Assembly: GCA_033856025.1 (NCBI GenBank)
Contig: JAWVFQ010000036.1
Location: 1-64,000, forward strand
Length of the DNA stretch: 64,000 nt
Direction of reading: 5' to 3'
From: AC-38 sp033856025
Lineage (GTDB): Bacteria > Actinomycetota > Thermoleophilia > Solirubrobacterales > Solirubrobacteraceae
Below are positions 17,331 to 29,194 of the stretch, piece after piece. Position numbers and translations under genes: made by a program. Each line of letters opens with the position of its first letter. Within the stretch, counting starts at the first letter, position 1. Below the pieces are notes generated by a model. The model saw only the letters and a list, made by a program, of their open reading frames with translations. It ran no database searches and was not told the origin of the DNA.

Positions 17331-18586
17331 CGCTCGAGTTGTACTCCTGTCGGATAAGCAGGTCTCCAACCATGTCGAGGATCGCCGCGGCGACCTCGCT
17401 CTTGCCGGCCCGCGGGACCGCGTGCTCGCCGTCCGCGGTGACGATCGTGACCTCGTTCTCGGCGGCGTCGAAGCCGATGTCGGCGCGGGAGATGTCGTTG
17501 AGCACGACGGCGTCCAGGCCCTTGCGCTCCAGCTTGCCGCGCGCGGCCGCCAGGCCATCCCCGTGCTCGGCCGCGAAGCCGACCAGGGTCTGGCCCGGCC
17601 GGCGGCGCGCGGCCAGGCCCGACAGCACGTCGTCGGTGCGCTCCAGCGCCAGGTCCAGCTCCGCCGCGTCCTTCTTGATCTTCGTGTCCGCGGTGCGCGC
17701 CGGGCGGTAGTCGGCCACCGCGGCGGCCATCAGCAGCAGGTCGCACGCCTCGAAGCGCTCGGCGCACGCGCGCGCGAGCTCGGCCGCCGTCTCGACGTCG
17801 ACGTACTCCACGGCCGGGTTGCGCTCCAGCGTGACGTTGGCCGCCACGCACACGACCGCCGCGCCCCGGCGCGCGGCCTCGCCGGCGAGCGCGAAGCCCA
17901 TCCGCCCCGACGAGCGGTTGCCCACGTAGCGCACGGAGTCGATCGGCTCGCGCGTGCCGCCGGCGCTGACCAGCACGCGCAGCCCGTCCAGCGGTCGCGG
18001 CGCGCCCGACGGCACCACCGCCTCGACGGCGGCCAGCAGGTCGGCCGGCTCGCGCAGGCGGCCCGTCCCCCACTCGCCCTGGGAGCCCAGCGCGCCGGTG
18101 CCGGGCTCGAGCACCGTCACGCCGCGGGCGCGCAGGCGCACCAGGTTGTCCCGCGTCGCCGAGTTGGCCCACATCTGGTCGTTCATCGCGGGCGCCACCA
18201 GCACCGGACAGGAGGCGGCCAGCGCCGCGGTCGTGACCAGGTTGTCGGCCAGGCCGCCGGCCAGCTTGGCCAGCGTGTTGGCCGACGCCGGCGCGATCAG
18301 GTACGCGTCGGCGTTGCGCACCAGCTCGAGATGCGAGAGCGGGTCGTGGTCGGGCGCGGCCTGGTCGGGGAAGGCGCCCCGCGCGGGGTCGCGCTCGAAC
18401 TCCGAGACCAGCACCGGGGAGCCCGTCAGCCCGGCGAACGACGCGCGGCCCACGAAGCGCTCGCTCGTGGGCGTCTGGACCACGCGCACGGCATGGCCGG
18501 CCTTCGTCGCCAGGCGCACGAACTCGAGCGCCTTGTAGGCGGCGATCCCCCCGGTGACCCCGAGCAGGATTCGAGCCATGGCGGGC

Positions 18587-18814
18587 CTAGCGGTAGTGGT
18601 ACTTGAGCTTGCCCGCCGCTACCTCTTCGAGAGCGATCGTGAGGTAGTTCTTGGAGCGGGTGTCCACCATCGGCGGCGGGAACTCGTCGAACGTCCCCTC
18701 CCCGAGGTTGTGGTAGTAGGAGTTGATCTGACGCGCGCGCTTGGCGGCGACGATCACGCTGGCGTAATTGGAGTCGACCTCGTCGAGGAGTTGGTCGATG
18801 CGGGGAGAGATCAT
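18587..18814 (-). CDS. rpoZ: DNA-directed RNA polymerase omega subunit
   Basis: 75 residues from ATG 18814, overlapping the gmk stop by 4 bases. MISPRIDQLLDEVDSNYASVIVAAKRARQIN matches the conserved omega helix, and SKNYLTIALEEVAAGKLKYHY is the actinobacterial C-terminal part. Omega stabilises the beta' subunit and influences ppGpp binding. The open frame upstream to 19564 runs over gmk and is not coding. Confidence 0.95.
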   Translation of the reverse strand: MISPRIDQLLDEVDSNYASVIVAAKRARQINSYYHNLGEGTFDEFPPPMVDTRSKNYLTIALEEVAAGKLKYHYR

Positions 18815-19386
18815 GCCCCGGAGTGTAGCTGGCCGTCGATCTGCCCTCGCACGATGCTCACCAGCTCGCCCACCGCCTGCTCCAGGCGATCGTTGACCAC
18901 GACGTGCTCGAACTCGACCTGGGCGTCGAGCTCCTCGCGCGCGGTGCGCAGGCGCGCGTCCATGTCGCGCGGGGAGTTGGTCCCCCGGCCCACCAGGCGC
19001 GCGCGCAGCGAGTCCAGCGAGGGCGGCGCGATGAACACCTGGACCGCCTCGGGCATCGAGTCGCGCACCTGGCGCGCGCCCTGGATCTCGATCTCCAGGA
19101 CCACCGGCGTCCCCGACTGGACGCGCGACTCCAGCTCGCTGCGCAACGTCCCGTAGCGGTGGCCGGAGTACGTCGCGTGCTCCACGAAGTCCCCGTCGGC
19201 CAGGCGGGCGTCGAACTCCTCGTCGGTGAGGAACCAGTAGTCGACGCCGTTCGCCTCGCCGGGACGCGGGGGGCGCGTCGTGGCCGACACCGACACCTCC
19301 AGCTCGGGCACCTGCTGGACGAGCGAGCGGATCAGCGTGCCCTTGCCGACCCCCGAGGGGCCGGTGATCACGAAGACCTTGGCCAT
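18811..19386 (-). CDS. gmk: Guanylate kinase
   Basis: 191 residues. ATP-dependent conversion of GMP to GDP. The P-loop ITGPSGVGKGTLIRSL opens the protein, followed by the GMP-binding segment VSATTRPPRPGEANGVDYWFL and the EIQGARQVRDSMPEAVQVFI core. Start at ATG 19386, 12 bases after mihF. Normal length and order. Confidence 0.96.
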   Translation of the reverse strand: MAKVFVITGPSGVGKGTLIRSLVQQVPELEVSVSATTRPPRPGEANGVDYWFLTDEEFDARLADGDFVEHATYSGHRYGTLRSELESRVQSGTPVVLEIEIQGARQVRDSMPEAVQVFIAPPSLDSLRARLVGRGTNSPRDMDARLRTAREELDAQVEFEHVVVNDRLEQAVGELVSIVRGQIDGQLHSGA

Positions 19387-19398
19387 GGCGCCGCGGAG

Positions 19399-19737
19399 CT
19401 AGCGGCGAAGGAGCGTGACGAGCTCGCTGCGCTGGCGCTCGCTGAGGCCGCCGATCGTCTTGCTCGGCGAGATGCGGCACTGGGTGAGGATCTTGTTGGC
19501 CTTCACCCGGCCGTACTTCGGAACGGCGAGGAGCATGTCCAGGACCTTCGCCGTCTCGATCCACTCCGGCGGCTGGAGGAGCAGCTTGTGGATCGACGCG
19601 CGGCCGGACTTAAGGTCGCGCTTGAGCTGCGCGCGACGTGTGCGAATCTCGTTCGCCTTGCCGAGCGCGTCCATCCTCTGGACGAGAGAACGCGTTGGAG
19701 CCGCCGTCTTGGCGAGCGAATTCGTGACCGGCGCCAT
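19399..19737 (-). CDS. mihF: Integration host factor, actinobacterial type
   Basis: 112 residues. The helical body ends with LLAVPKYGRVKANKILTQCRISPSKTIGGLSERQR, the helix-two-turns-helix DNA-binding region typical of mycobacterial and Streptomyces mIHF. It is a nucleoid protein that bends or compacts DNA and is located beside gmk throughout actinobacteria. There is no Shine-Dalgarno before ATG 19737; a -10-like hexamer lies 9 bases upstream, so the mRNA is probably leaderless. This gene is the best single taxonomic marker in the window. Confidence 0.95.
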   Translation of the reverse strand: MAPVTNSLAKTAAPTRSLVQRMDALGKANEIRTRRAQLKRDLKSGRASIHKLLLQPPEWIETAKVLDMLLAVPKYGRVKANKILTQCRISPSKTIGGLSERQRSELVTLLRR

Positions 19738-19746
19738 CGAGCGGCG

Positions 19747-19774
19747 AGTCTACATACGAACCGAGGCGCCGCAA
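19747..19774 (-). promoter_or_regulatory. Candidate promoter of mihF-gmk-rpoZ-coaBC
   Basis: Minus strand -35 TTGCGG (19769-19774) and -10 TAGACT (19747-19752), spacer 16. The ATG is 9 bases downstream of the -10, fitting a leaderless transcript, consistent with the missing ribosome site. Confidence 0.45.
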
Positions 19775-19790
19775 GGAAAAGACGCGAATT

Positions 19791-19818
19791 CACTTGCACC
19801 TCAAGTCGAGGTCAAGTG
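19791..19818. repeat. Inverted repeat between pyrD and mihF
   Basis: cacttgcacctc (19791-19802) and gaggtcaagtg (19808-19818) are inverted with one unpaired C and a 5-base spacer. Read on the minus strand it could end the pyrimidine transcript, but the nearest T-run is about 10 bases further on. It could equally be an operator upstream of the mihF promoter. No gene fits this 143-base gap. Confidence 0.55.
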
Positions 19819-19880
19819 TTTCGGCGCCACAAGGTTCCGCCAAATGCATGCTTTGCAGGTCTTTTATGTGTAGTTCCGCA

Positions 19881-20765
19881 TCAGGTCGCCGCGGAAACCC
19901 GCTCTTTGCGCAGAAGCTGCCCGAGCTCCTCGGCGACCCGCGCTCCGGCGCGCGGGTCGCGGAAGCTCTCGGTCCCGACCGCGACGGCGGTGGCGCCGGC
20001 GCGCAGCAGAGCGCGCGCGTGCGCGCCCGTCTCCACGCCGCCCATCCCGACGACCGGGACGCTGACCCGCTCGGCCACCTGCGCGACCTGGGCCAGCGCG
20101 ATGGCGCGGATCGCCGGGCCGGAGACGCCTCCCGTCCCGGCCCCGAGCCATGGCTCGCCGGTGCGCGGGTGCAGCGCCATGCCGCGCAGCGTGTTGACCA
20201 GCGACACGGCGTCGGCGCCGGCGGCCTGCGCCGCCTCGGCGACCGCGGGCGGGTCGGTGGCGTTCGGCGTGAGCTTGACGATGAGCGGCTTGGCGGTGAG
20301 CGGGCGCACCCGCTCGACCAGCGCCGCGGTCTCGCGCGGGTCGGCGCCCATGATGAGGCCGCTCTCCACGTTGGGACAGGAGACGTTGAGCTCGAGGCCG
20401 GCGACCTCGTCGCGCTCCGCCACCGCCTCGACCAGCGTGGCCACCTCATCGCGCGTGAAGCCCATGACGTTGACGATCAGCGGGACGGGCAGTCGGGCCA
20501 GGACCGGGAGGTCGTGCTCCAGGTAGCCCGCCAGCCCCTTGTTGGGCAGGCCGATGGAGTTGATGAGGCCGGCGGCGGTCTCCCACAGGCGCGGCGGAGG
20601 GTTCCCCTGGCGCGGCTGGAGGGTGATGGTCTTGGAGACGAAGGCGGCGAAGGGGAAGCGCTCGATGACGTCGTCGCCGAACGCGCGCAGGGCGGCGATG
20701 GCGTCCCAGGTGCCCGACGCGTTGACGATCGGGTGCTCCAGCTCGATGCCGCACAGGTCGGTCAT
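19881..20765 (-). CDS. pyrD: Dihydroorotate dehydrogenase, class 1B catalytic subunit
   Basis: 294 residues from ATG 20765. It oxidises dihydroorotate to orotate with FMN. Seen: SKTITLQPRQGNPPPRLWE, NSIGLPNKGL, the active-site cysteine in LNVSCPNVESG, VKLTPNAT and the FMN phosphate loop VPVVGMGGVETGAHARALLRAGATAVAVGT. The cysteine base and the neighbouring pyrK identify class 1B, which uses NAD+. The start shares one base with the pyrK stop (TGATG). The last gene of the pyr operon; pyrF, usually next in actinobacteria, is absent. Confidence 0.96.
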   Translation of the reverse strand: MTDLCGIELEHPIVNASGTWDAIAALRAFGDDVIERFPFAAFVSKTITLQPRQGNPPPRLWETAAGLINSIGLPNKGLAGYLEHDLPVLARLPVPLIVNVMGFTRDEVATLVEAVAERDEVAGLELNVSCPNVESGLIMGADPRETAALVERVRPLTAKPLIVKLTPNATDPPAVAEAAQAAGADAVSLVNTLRGMALHPRTGEPWLGAGTGGVSGPAIRAIALAQVAQVAERVSVPVVGMGGVETGAHARALLRAGATAVAVGTESFRDPRAGARVAEELGQLLRKERVSAAT

Positions 20766-21537
20766 CAATGCGCCGGCACCGCCTCCAGCCCGGCGGCCTC
20801 CAGGACCGGGCCGTCCACGCACACCCGCACGTAGCCGTCGCGGGTGGGCACGACGCAGCCGAAGCACGCGCCGAACCCACAGGCCATCCCGGACTCCAGG
20901 GCCAGCTGGGCCGGGACGCCGCGCTCGCCCGTCATGAGCCGGACCGCCTCGAGCATGGCCGGAGGCCCGCAGGCGTAGACCTCCACGGGCTCGTCGAGGC
21001 GATCGTCCAGCAGTTCCGTGACGAGACCGTGGTGTCCCGTCGAGCCGTCGTCGGTGCAGACCGTCGGGTCATCGAAGAGATCCGCCGCGACCGCATGCTC
21101 GGCGTCGCGGAAGCCGAGGAGCACGCCACCCTCCATCTCGGCGCGCAGGGGAAGGAGGGGCACGATCCCGATCCCGCCTCCGACGAGCAGCGGGCGGCGG
21201 TCCTCGCGCACCGGCGCGAAGCCCGCGCCGAGCGGGCCGAGGAGGTGGATGGGTTCGCCCGGTCGCGCCTCCGCGAGGCGGTGGGTGCCCGGTCCCACGT
21301 CCTCGAGCAGGAACTCCAGCGTCCCGTCGGCCCAGCGCAGGTAGGAGAAGGCGCGCGGGAGGTAGGGACGCTCGTCGTCGCCGGCGCCCCACCGCTCGGC
21401 CAGGGCGACCATGTAGAACTGCCCGGGGCGTGGCGCGGGCCCGCCCGGGTCGGTGCAGCGCAGCCGCCGGTAGGCGCCCAGCCCCTCCACGGCCTCCACC
21501 GTCCCCGTCCGGCGCTCGAAGGGAGCCAGGGTCCGGT

Positions 21538-21541
<4 letters not shown>
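20765..21541 (-). CDS. pyrK: Dihydroorotate dehydrogenase electron-transfer subunit
   Basis: 258 residues from ATG 21541. It passes electrons from PyrD to NAD+ through FAD and a 2Fe-2S cluster. The FAD/ferredoxin-reductase part carries PYLPRAFSY and LLVGGGIGIVPLL. The cluster ligands are in ACGFGACFGCVVPTRDGYVRVC (four cysteines in C-x4-C-x2-C-x12-C spacing). ATGA overlap with carB upstream and one-base overlap with pyrD. Normal length for the family. Confidence 0.95.
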
Positions 21542-24639
<3,098 letters not shown>

Positions 24640-24641
24640 GG

Positions 24642-25799
24642 TCAGGCGGCCGCCCGGATGGAGTCCAGGAAGCGGTCGAAGAGGTAGAGCGCGTCGTGGG
24701 GGCCCGGGCCGGCCTCGGGGTGGTACTGGACGGTGGACCCGGGGACGTCGAGCAGCGTCAGGCCCTCGACGGTGCGGTCGTAGAGGTTCAGGTGGGTCAG
24801 CTCGGCCGCGCCGAAGTCGGTGTCCCAGCGGACGGGGTCGTCGGCGTCCATCGTGCGCTCGCCCCCGGGGCCGAGGACCGCGAAGCCGTGGTTCTGGCTG
24901 GTGATCTCGATGCGCCCGGTGGTCAGGTCCTTGACCGGGTGGTTGGCGCCGCGGTGGCCGAAGGGCAGCTTGAACGTCTCCAGGCCGACCGCCCGGCACA
25001 GCAGCTGGTGGCCCAGGCAGATCCCGAACACCGGCCGCTTGCCCACGAGCTCGCGGACGGTCCCGACGATGTGGTCCAGCGCGGCGGGGTCGCCGGGGCC
25101 GTTGGCCAGGAAGTAGGCGTCGGCGTCGCGCGCGAGGAGCTCGTCCGCGGTCGCGGAACACGGGTGCAGCTCCACGAAGGCGCCACGCTGGCGCAGATTC
25201 GTGACGATCGAGGTCTTGATGCCGGTGTCGATGGCGACGATCCTGGGGCCCACCCCAGACGGGGCGGGGTCCCCCCCGGCCTCCGCGCCGAGCGGGTCGA
25301 GCAGCACCGCCTCCGCCGGCGTCACCTCCCGCGCCAGGTCGCGGCCGTCCATCGGCGGCTCGGCCTCCACGAGCGCGCGGGCCTCGGCCTCGGGCACGCT
25401 GTCCGGGAACACGCCCCCGCGCATCGCGCCGGCGTCGCGGATGTGGCGCACGAGCGCGCGGGTGTCCACGCCGGTGATCGCCGGGATGTCGCAGTCCTGA
25501 AGCCAGTCCAGCCAGGCGCGCTCGGCGCCCGGAGCGTCCTCGCGGTTGACGGCGGCGCGCATGATCGCGGCGCGCGCGTGGACGCGATCGGACTCCATCG
25601 CCTGCGCGCTCACGCCGTAGTTGCCGACGTGCGGCGCGGTGAAGGTGATGATCTGGCCCGCGTAGGAGGGATCGGTGACCGACTCCTGATAGCCGGACAT
25701 GGCGGTGTTGAAGACGACCTCCCCGGTCACCGGCCGCACGGCGCCGCAGACGTCGCCGTCGAAGCGGGTGCCGTCCTCCAGGAGCACGTACCCGCTCAC
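24642..25799 (-). CDS. carA: Carbamoyl phosphate synthase, small (glutaminase) subunit
   Basis: 385 residues from GTG 25799. It supplies ammonia to CarB from glutamine. N-terminal CPSase domain: TGEVVFNTAMSGYQE, SYAGQIITFTAPHVGNYG. Class I glutaminase: NGPGDPAALDH, nucleophile in FGICLGHQLL, and the His-Glu pair in VQYHPEAGPGP. The start overlaps the isochorismatase-like stop as GTGA. Normal length. Confidence 0.97.
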   Translation of the reverse strand: MSGYVLLEDGTRFDGDVCGAVRPVTGEVVFNTAMSGYQESVTDPSYAGQIITFTAPHVGNYGVSAQAMESDRVHARAAIMRAAVNREDAPGAERAWLDWLQDCDIPAITGVDTRALVRHIRDAGAMRGGVFPDSVPEAEARALVEAEPPMDGRDLAREVTPAEAVLLDPLGAEAGGDPAPSGVGPRIVAIDTGIKTSIVTNLRQRGAFVELHPCSATADELLARDADAYFLANGPGDPAALDHIVGTVRELVGKRPVFGICLGHQLLCRAVGLETFKLPFGHRGANHPVKDLTTGRIEITSQNHGFAVLGPGGERTMDADDPVRWDTDFGAAELTHLNLYDRTVEGLTLLDVPGSTVQYHPEAGPGPHDALYLFDRFLDSIRAAA

Positions 25800-26332
25800 T
25801 TCACGAGCCCCTGGATCGTCTTGAACTCCGGCGTCCCCGCACGCTCGACCAGCTCGAACAGGGCCATCTCGGTCGAGGTGACCACGGCGCCGGAGCCCTC
25901 CATCTTCTCCAGGCCCAGCCGGCGGTTCAGCGCGGTGCGCGAGGTGACCGCGTCGGCCGCGACGTGGACCTCCACGCCGGCGTCCAGCAGGTCCTGCGCC
26001 GTCTGCTGGACGCACACGTGGGCCTCGATCCCGCACACCAGCGCCTGGTCGCGCCCGCCCAGGTCGAACCCGTCGGCGCGGGCGGCGCTGAACACGGTCT
26101 TCTCGATCGGCGACACGCCGTCCAGATGCGAGGCGACCTCGGGCACGGTCTCCCCCAGCCCGCGCGGATACTGCTCGGTCACGAGGACCGGGATGCCGAG
26201 CGCCCGGGCGCCCTGCACCAGCACCGCCGCGTTGGCCGCGACGGCGTCGAACTCGCCCACCGCCGGGCGGAAGGCCTCCTGCACGTCCACGACGATCAGG
26301 GCAGCGCGGTCGCGGTGCAGCACGCGGCTCAC
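25796..26332 (-). CDS. Isochorismatase/nicotinamidase-family cysteine hydrolase
   Basis: 178 residues from GTG 26332. The catalytic triad of the superfamily is present: D16 in LIVVDVQEAF, K78 in SPIEKTVFSA and C107 in CGIEAHVCVQQTAQ. The GIEAHVCV context is nearer the YcaC-type hydrolases than true nicotinamidases. The metal-site residues of nicotinamidase are not evident. It is embedded between pyrC and carA with 4-base overlaps on both sides, so it is translated with the pyrimidine enzymes. The substrate is unknown; amide or ureide clean-up linked to pyrimidine metabolism is speculation. Confidence 0.9.
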   Translation of the reverse strand: MSRVLHRDRAALIVVDVQEAFRPAVGEFDAVAANAAVLVQGARALGIPVLVTEQYPRGLGETVPEVASHLDGVSPIEKTVFSAARADGFDLGGRDQALVCGIEAHVCVQQTAQDLLDAGVEVHVAADAVTSRTALNRRLGLEKMEGSGAVVTSTEMALFELVERAGTPEFKTIQGLVK

Positions 26333-27633
26333 GCGGCGACCTCCATCCGGCGGAAGGCGATCTGGCCCCCGGACACCGTGAGCAGGACCCGGCCGCGCAG
26401 CGTGCGTCCGGCGAAGCAGTTGTTCTCGGCCTTGCTCTCCCACCCCGACTCGCCGGCCTGCCACTCGGCGTCGAGGTCGACCAGCACGAGGTTGGCCGGC
26501 TCGCCGGGCGCCACCCGCGGCGTCGGGAGGTCGAACAGCGCGGCCCCCGCGGTCATCCGGTCCACGAGCACGTCCAGCGACAGGACGCCCGGCGCCACCA
26601 GGTCGGTGTACAGGGCTGCAAACGCCGTCTCCAGGCCCGTCGTCCCCATCGGCGCCTCCTCGAACGGAACCTCCTTCTCGTGGTTCGCGTGGGGCGCGTG
26701 GTCGGTGGCGACGCAGTCGATCGTCCCGTCGCGCAGCGCCTCGACCAGCGCCGCCCGGTCGCGCTGGGCGCGCAGCGGCGGGTTCATCTTGAAGCGGGTG
26801 TGCAGCTCCTCGGAGCGCAGTACCTCGTCGGTCAGCAGCAGATGGTGCGGCGACGCCTCGGCGGTGATCCGCACGCCCGCGGCCTTGGCGGCGGCCACCG
26901 CCGTCACCGACTCCACCGCGCTGAGGTGCTGGACGTGGATCCGCGCCTCCTCGTAGCCGGCGATGGCGGCGTCGCGGGCGATCATCGTGGACTCGCTGAT
27001 CGAGGGGATCCCGGCCATCCCCAGCAGGGCCGACACCTCGCCCTCGTGCATGACCCCGCCGGCGGACAGCGCCGGGTCCTCCTCGTGCAGCGCCACGACG
27101 CCGCCGCACAGGCGCTGGTACTGGAGGGCTCGGCGCAGGACCCCCGCCGAGACCACCGGCATCCCGTCGTCGGTGAAGCCCAGGGCGCCGGCGTCGCGCA
27201 GCTCGACCATCTCGGTGAGCTCGCGGCCCTCGAGACCGCGGGTGATCGCGGCCATGAACTCCACCCGCACCCGTCCCTCGCGCGCCGCGGCGCCGCGCAC
27301 CGCGGCCAGCACGGACGCGTCGTCGATCGTGGGCGCGGTGTTGGGCATCGCGATGACGGCGCAGTAGCCGCCCGCCGCCGCCGCCGCGGTGCCGGTGGCG
27401 AAGTCCTCCTTGTGCTCCTGGCCGGGCACGCGCAGGTGGACGTGTGGGTCGACCCAGGCCGGAAAGAGGTGGCGGCCCTCCCCGGCGATCGTCTCGACGC
27501 CCTCGGGCGCCTCCAGCGAGCCGGGCGCGCCGACCTGCGCCACCGCGCCGTCGCGCACGAGGACGTCATGGGGCCCGTCGAGTCCGGCCCGCGGGTCCAG
27601 CACGTGGGCGCCGGCGACGAGGACGGCCGTCAC
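26329..27633 (-). CDS. pyrC: Dihydroorotase
   Basis: 434 residues from GTG 27633, class I (long) dihydroorotase that cyclises carbamoyl aspartate. Metal ligands lie in WVDPHVHLRVPGQEHKEDF; other markers are MPNTAPTID, ASPHHLLLTDE and CVATDHAPHANHEKEVPFEEAPMG. GTGA overlap with pyrB. The wider open frame to 28824 covers pyrB antisense-free frames and was rejected. Confidence 0.97.
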   Translation of the reverse strand: MTAVLVAGAHVLDPRAGLDGPHDVLVRDGAVAQVGAPGSLEAPEGVETIAGEGRHLFPAWVDPHVHLRVPGQEHKEDFATGTAAAAAGGYCAVIAMPNTAPTIDDASVLAAVRGAAAREGRVRVEFMAAITRGLEGRELTEMVELRDAGALGFTDDGMPVVSAGVLRRALQYQRLCGGVVALHEEDPALSAGGVMHEGEVSALLGMAGIPSISESTMIARDAAIAGYEEARIHVQHLSAVESVTAVAAAKAAGVRITAEASPHHLLLTDEVLRSEELHTRFKMNPPLRAQRDRAALVEALRDGTIDCVATDHAPHANHEKEVPFEEAPMGTTGLETAFAALYTDLVAPGVLSLDVLVDRMTAGAALFDLPTPRVAPGEPANLVLVDLDAEWQAGESGWESKAENNCFAGRTLRGRVLLTVSGGQIAFRRMEVAA

Positions 27634-28583
27634 GCCGCGGCCTCGGCCGGCTGGGGCTCGGGCAGCGCGGCCACCGCGTCGGGCGCGTGGCCCCCTGCCA
27701 ACAGCTCGTAGAGGACCGCCATCCGCACGACGACCCCGGCCTCCACCTGGGCCGAGATGGTCGCCTGGGGCGAGTCGATGACGTCGGCGGCCAGCTCCAC
27801 GCCGCGGTTGACCGGACCGGGGTGCATGAGCACCTGCTCGGGCCGCAGCCGGGCGCGATCGATCTGGTAGACGGCCGCGTACTCGCGCAGCGAGGGGACG
27901 TAGGCGTCGCGCATGCGCTCGTGCTGCATGCGCAGCGCGTAGACCACGTCGGCCTCGGGCAGGCGGTCCAGCGTGTAGGCGACCGCGCAGCCCAGCGCCT
28001 CGATCCCGCGCGGGATCAGGGTCGGCGGGCCGCAGACGGTGACCCGGGCGCCCATCCGCTGGAAGGCCAGGACGTTGGAGCGCGCGACCCGCGAGTGCAG
28101 TACGTCGCCGACGATCCATATCTCCTTCCCGTCCAGCGAGCCCAGGCGCTGGCGCAGGGTGTAGACGTCCAGCAGCGCCTGGGTCGGGTGCTCGTGCTTG
28201 CCGTCGCCGGCGTTGATGACGCTGGCGCTGGTCCAGCGCGCGACGAGCTCGGCCGCCCCCACGTGGGGCGAGCGGATGACGATCGCCGCCGGGTCGTAGG
28301 CCGAGAGGGTCTGCACCGTGTCCTTGAGCGACTCCCCCTTCTCCACGCTCGAGCCGACGGACTTGACGTTGACCACGTCGGCGGAGAGCCGCTTCTCGGC
28401 CAGCTCGAAGCTCGACGAGGTGCGGGTGCTGGCCTCGTAGAACAGGTTGACCACCGTGCGGCCGCGCAGGGCCGGGACCTTCTTTATCTCCCGTCCCGAG
28501 ACCTCGGCGAACGACGCCGCCCGGTCGAGGATGCGCTCGATATCGGCGCGCTCCAGGTCGGCGATGGACAGCAGGTGCCTCAT
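27630..28583 (-). CDS. pyrB: Aspartate carbamoyltransferase, catalytic subunit
   Basis: 317 residues. It joins carbamoyl phosphate to aspartate. Carbamoyl-phosphate loop STRTSSSFELAEKRL, then NAGDGKHEHPTQALLD and MHPGPVNRGVEL. No pyrI is present, as in Gram-positive operons, so no CTP-binding regulatory subunit is expected. ATGA overlap with pyrR upstream. Confidence 0.97.
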   Translation of the reverse strand: MRHLLSIADLERADIERILDRAASFAEVSGREIKKVPALRGRTVVNLFYEASTRTSSSFELAEKRLSADVVNVKSVGSSVEKGESLKDTVQTLSAYDPAAIVIRSPHVGAAELVARWTSASVINAGDGKHEHPTQALLDVYTLRQRLGSLDGKEIWIVGDVLHSRVARSNVLAFQRMGARVTVCGPPTLIPRGIEALGCAVAYTLDRLPEADVVYALRMQHERMRDAYVPSLREYAAVYQIDRARLRPEQVLMHPGPVNRGVELAADVIDSPQATISAQVEAGVVVRMAVLYELLAGGHAPDAVAALPEPQPAEAAA

Positions 28584-29131
28584 GCGACGAACGCCTCCTC
28601 GGTCTCTGAGATCGTGACCTCGTCAAAGCCGTCGAGCTCCTCGACGCGGACGTTGACCCGCTCGTGGCGGGCGGTGGGCAGGTTCTTGCCGACGTAATCG
28701 GGCCGGATGGGCAGCTCGCGGTGGCCGCGGTCGGCCAGGACGGCCAGCTGCACGCGCGCGGGGCGCCCGTAGTCGAACAGCGCCTCCACCGCGGCGCGGA
28801 CGGTGCGCCCGGTGAACAGGACATCGTCCACGACGACCACCGTGCGGCCGTCGAGCGGGAACTCCAGGTGCGTGGCGTGGACGACGGGGGCCGCGGGACG
28901 GGTGCTCACGTCGTCGCGGTAGAACGAGATGTCCAGGTCGCCCAGGGCGACGTCCTCGCCGGAGAGCTCCTCCACCAGGGCGTGCAGGCGCCCCGCCAGG
29001 TGCGCGCCACGCCGGTGGATGCCCACGATGGCCAGGCTCTGGTCCCGGTTGCCTTCGACGATCTCGTGAGCGATGCGCGTGAGGCTGCGCCGTACGTCAT
29101 CACGGTCGAGGACGACCCTCTGGTTTTCCAC
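28580..29131 (-). CDS. pyrR: PyrR regulatory protein / uracil phosphoribosyltransferase
   Basis: 183 residues from GTG 29131. The PRPP loop VVVDDVLFTGRTVRAA and the N-terminal DDVRRSLTRIAHEIVE are typical. PyrR senses UMP and binds an RNA hairpin in pyr mRNA; many also have weak uracil phosphoribosyltransferase activity. It heads the operon, and a near-consensus PyrR-binding hairpin covers its own ribosome site (29143-29175), so feedback control at translation is likely. Confidence 0.96.
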   Translation of the reverse strand: MENQRVVLDRDDVRRSLTRIAHEIVEGNRDQSLAIVGIHRRGAHLAGRLHALVEELSGEDVALGDLDISFYRDDVSTRPAAPVVHATHLEFPLDGRTVVVVDDVLFTGRTVRAAVEALFDYGRPARVQLAVLADRGHRELPIRPDYVGKNLPTARHERVNVRVEELDGFDEVTISETEEAFVA

Positions 29132-29142
29132 TGCTGTTCGTG

Positions 29143-29175
29143 CCCCTTCCTGGCCTCTCCGGACCGGGTTAAAGG
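29143..29175 (-). promoter_or_regulatory. PyrR-binding RNA hairpin over the pyrR ribosome site
   Basis: The minus-strand RNA has CCTTTAA, then GGTCCGGAGAGGCC, then AGGAAGGGG. The core CC-x-G-A-G-A-G-G with flanking purine bulge and the CCTTT...AAGG base matches the known PyrR binding loop of B. subtilis and actinobacteria. AGGAAGGGG is also the Shine-Dalgarno, 11 bases before GTG 29131. The 63-base gap leaves no room for a terminator, so translational repression, as described for mycobacteria, is the best model. Confidence 0.8.
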
Positions 29176-29194
29176 AACCGCCGCGGCCAGCGTA

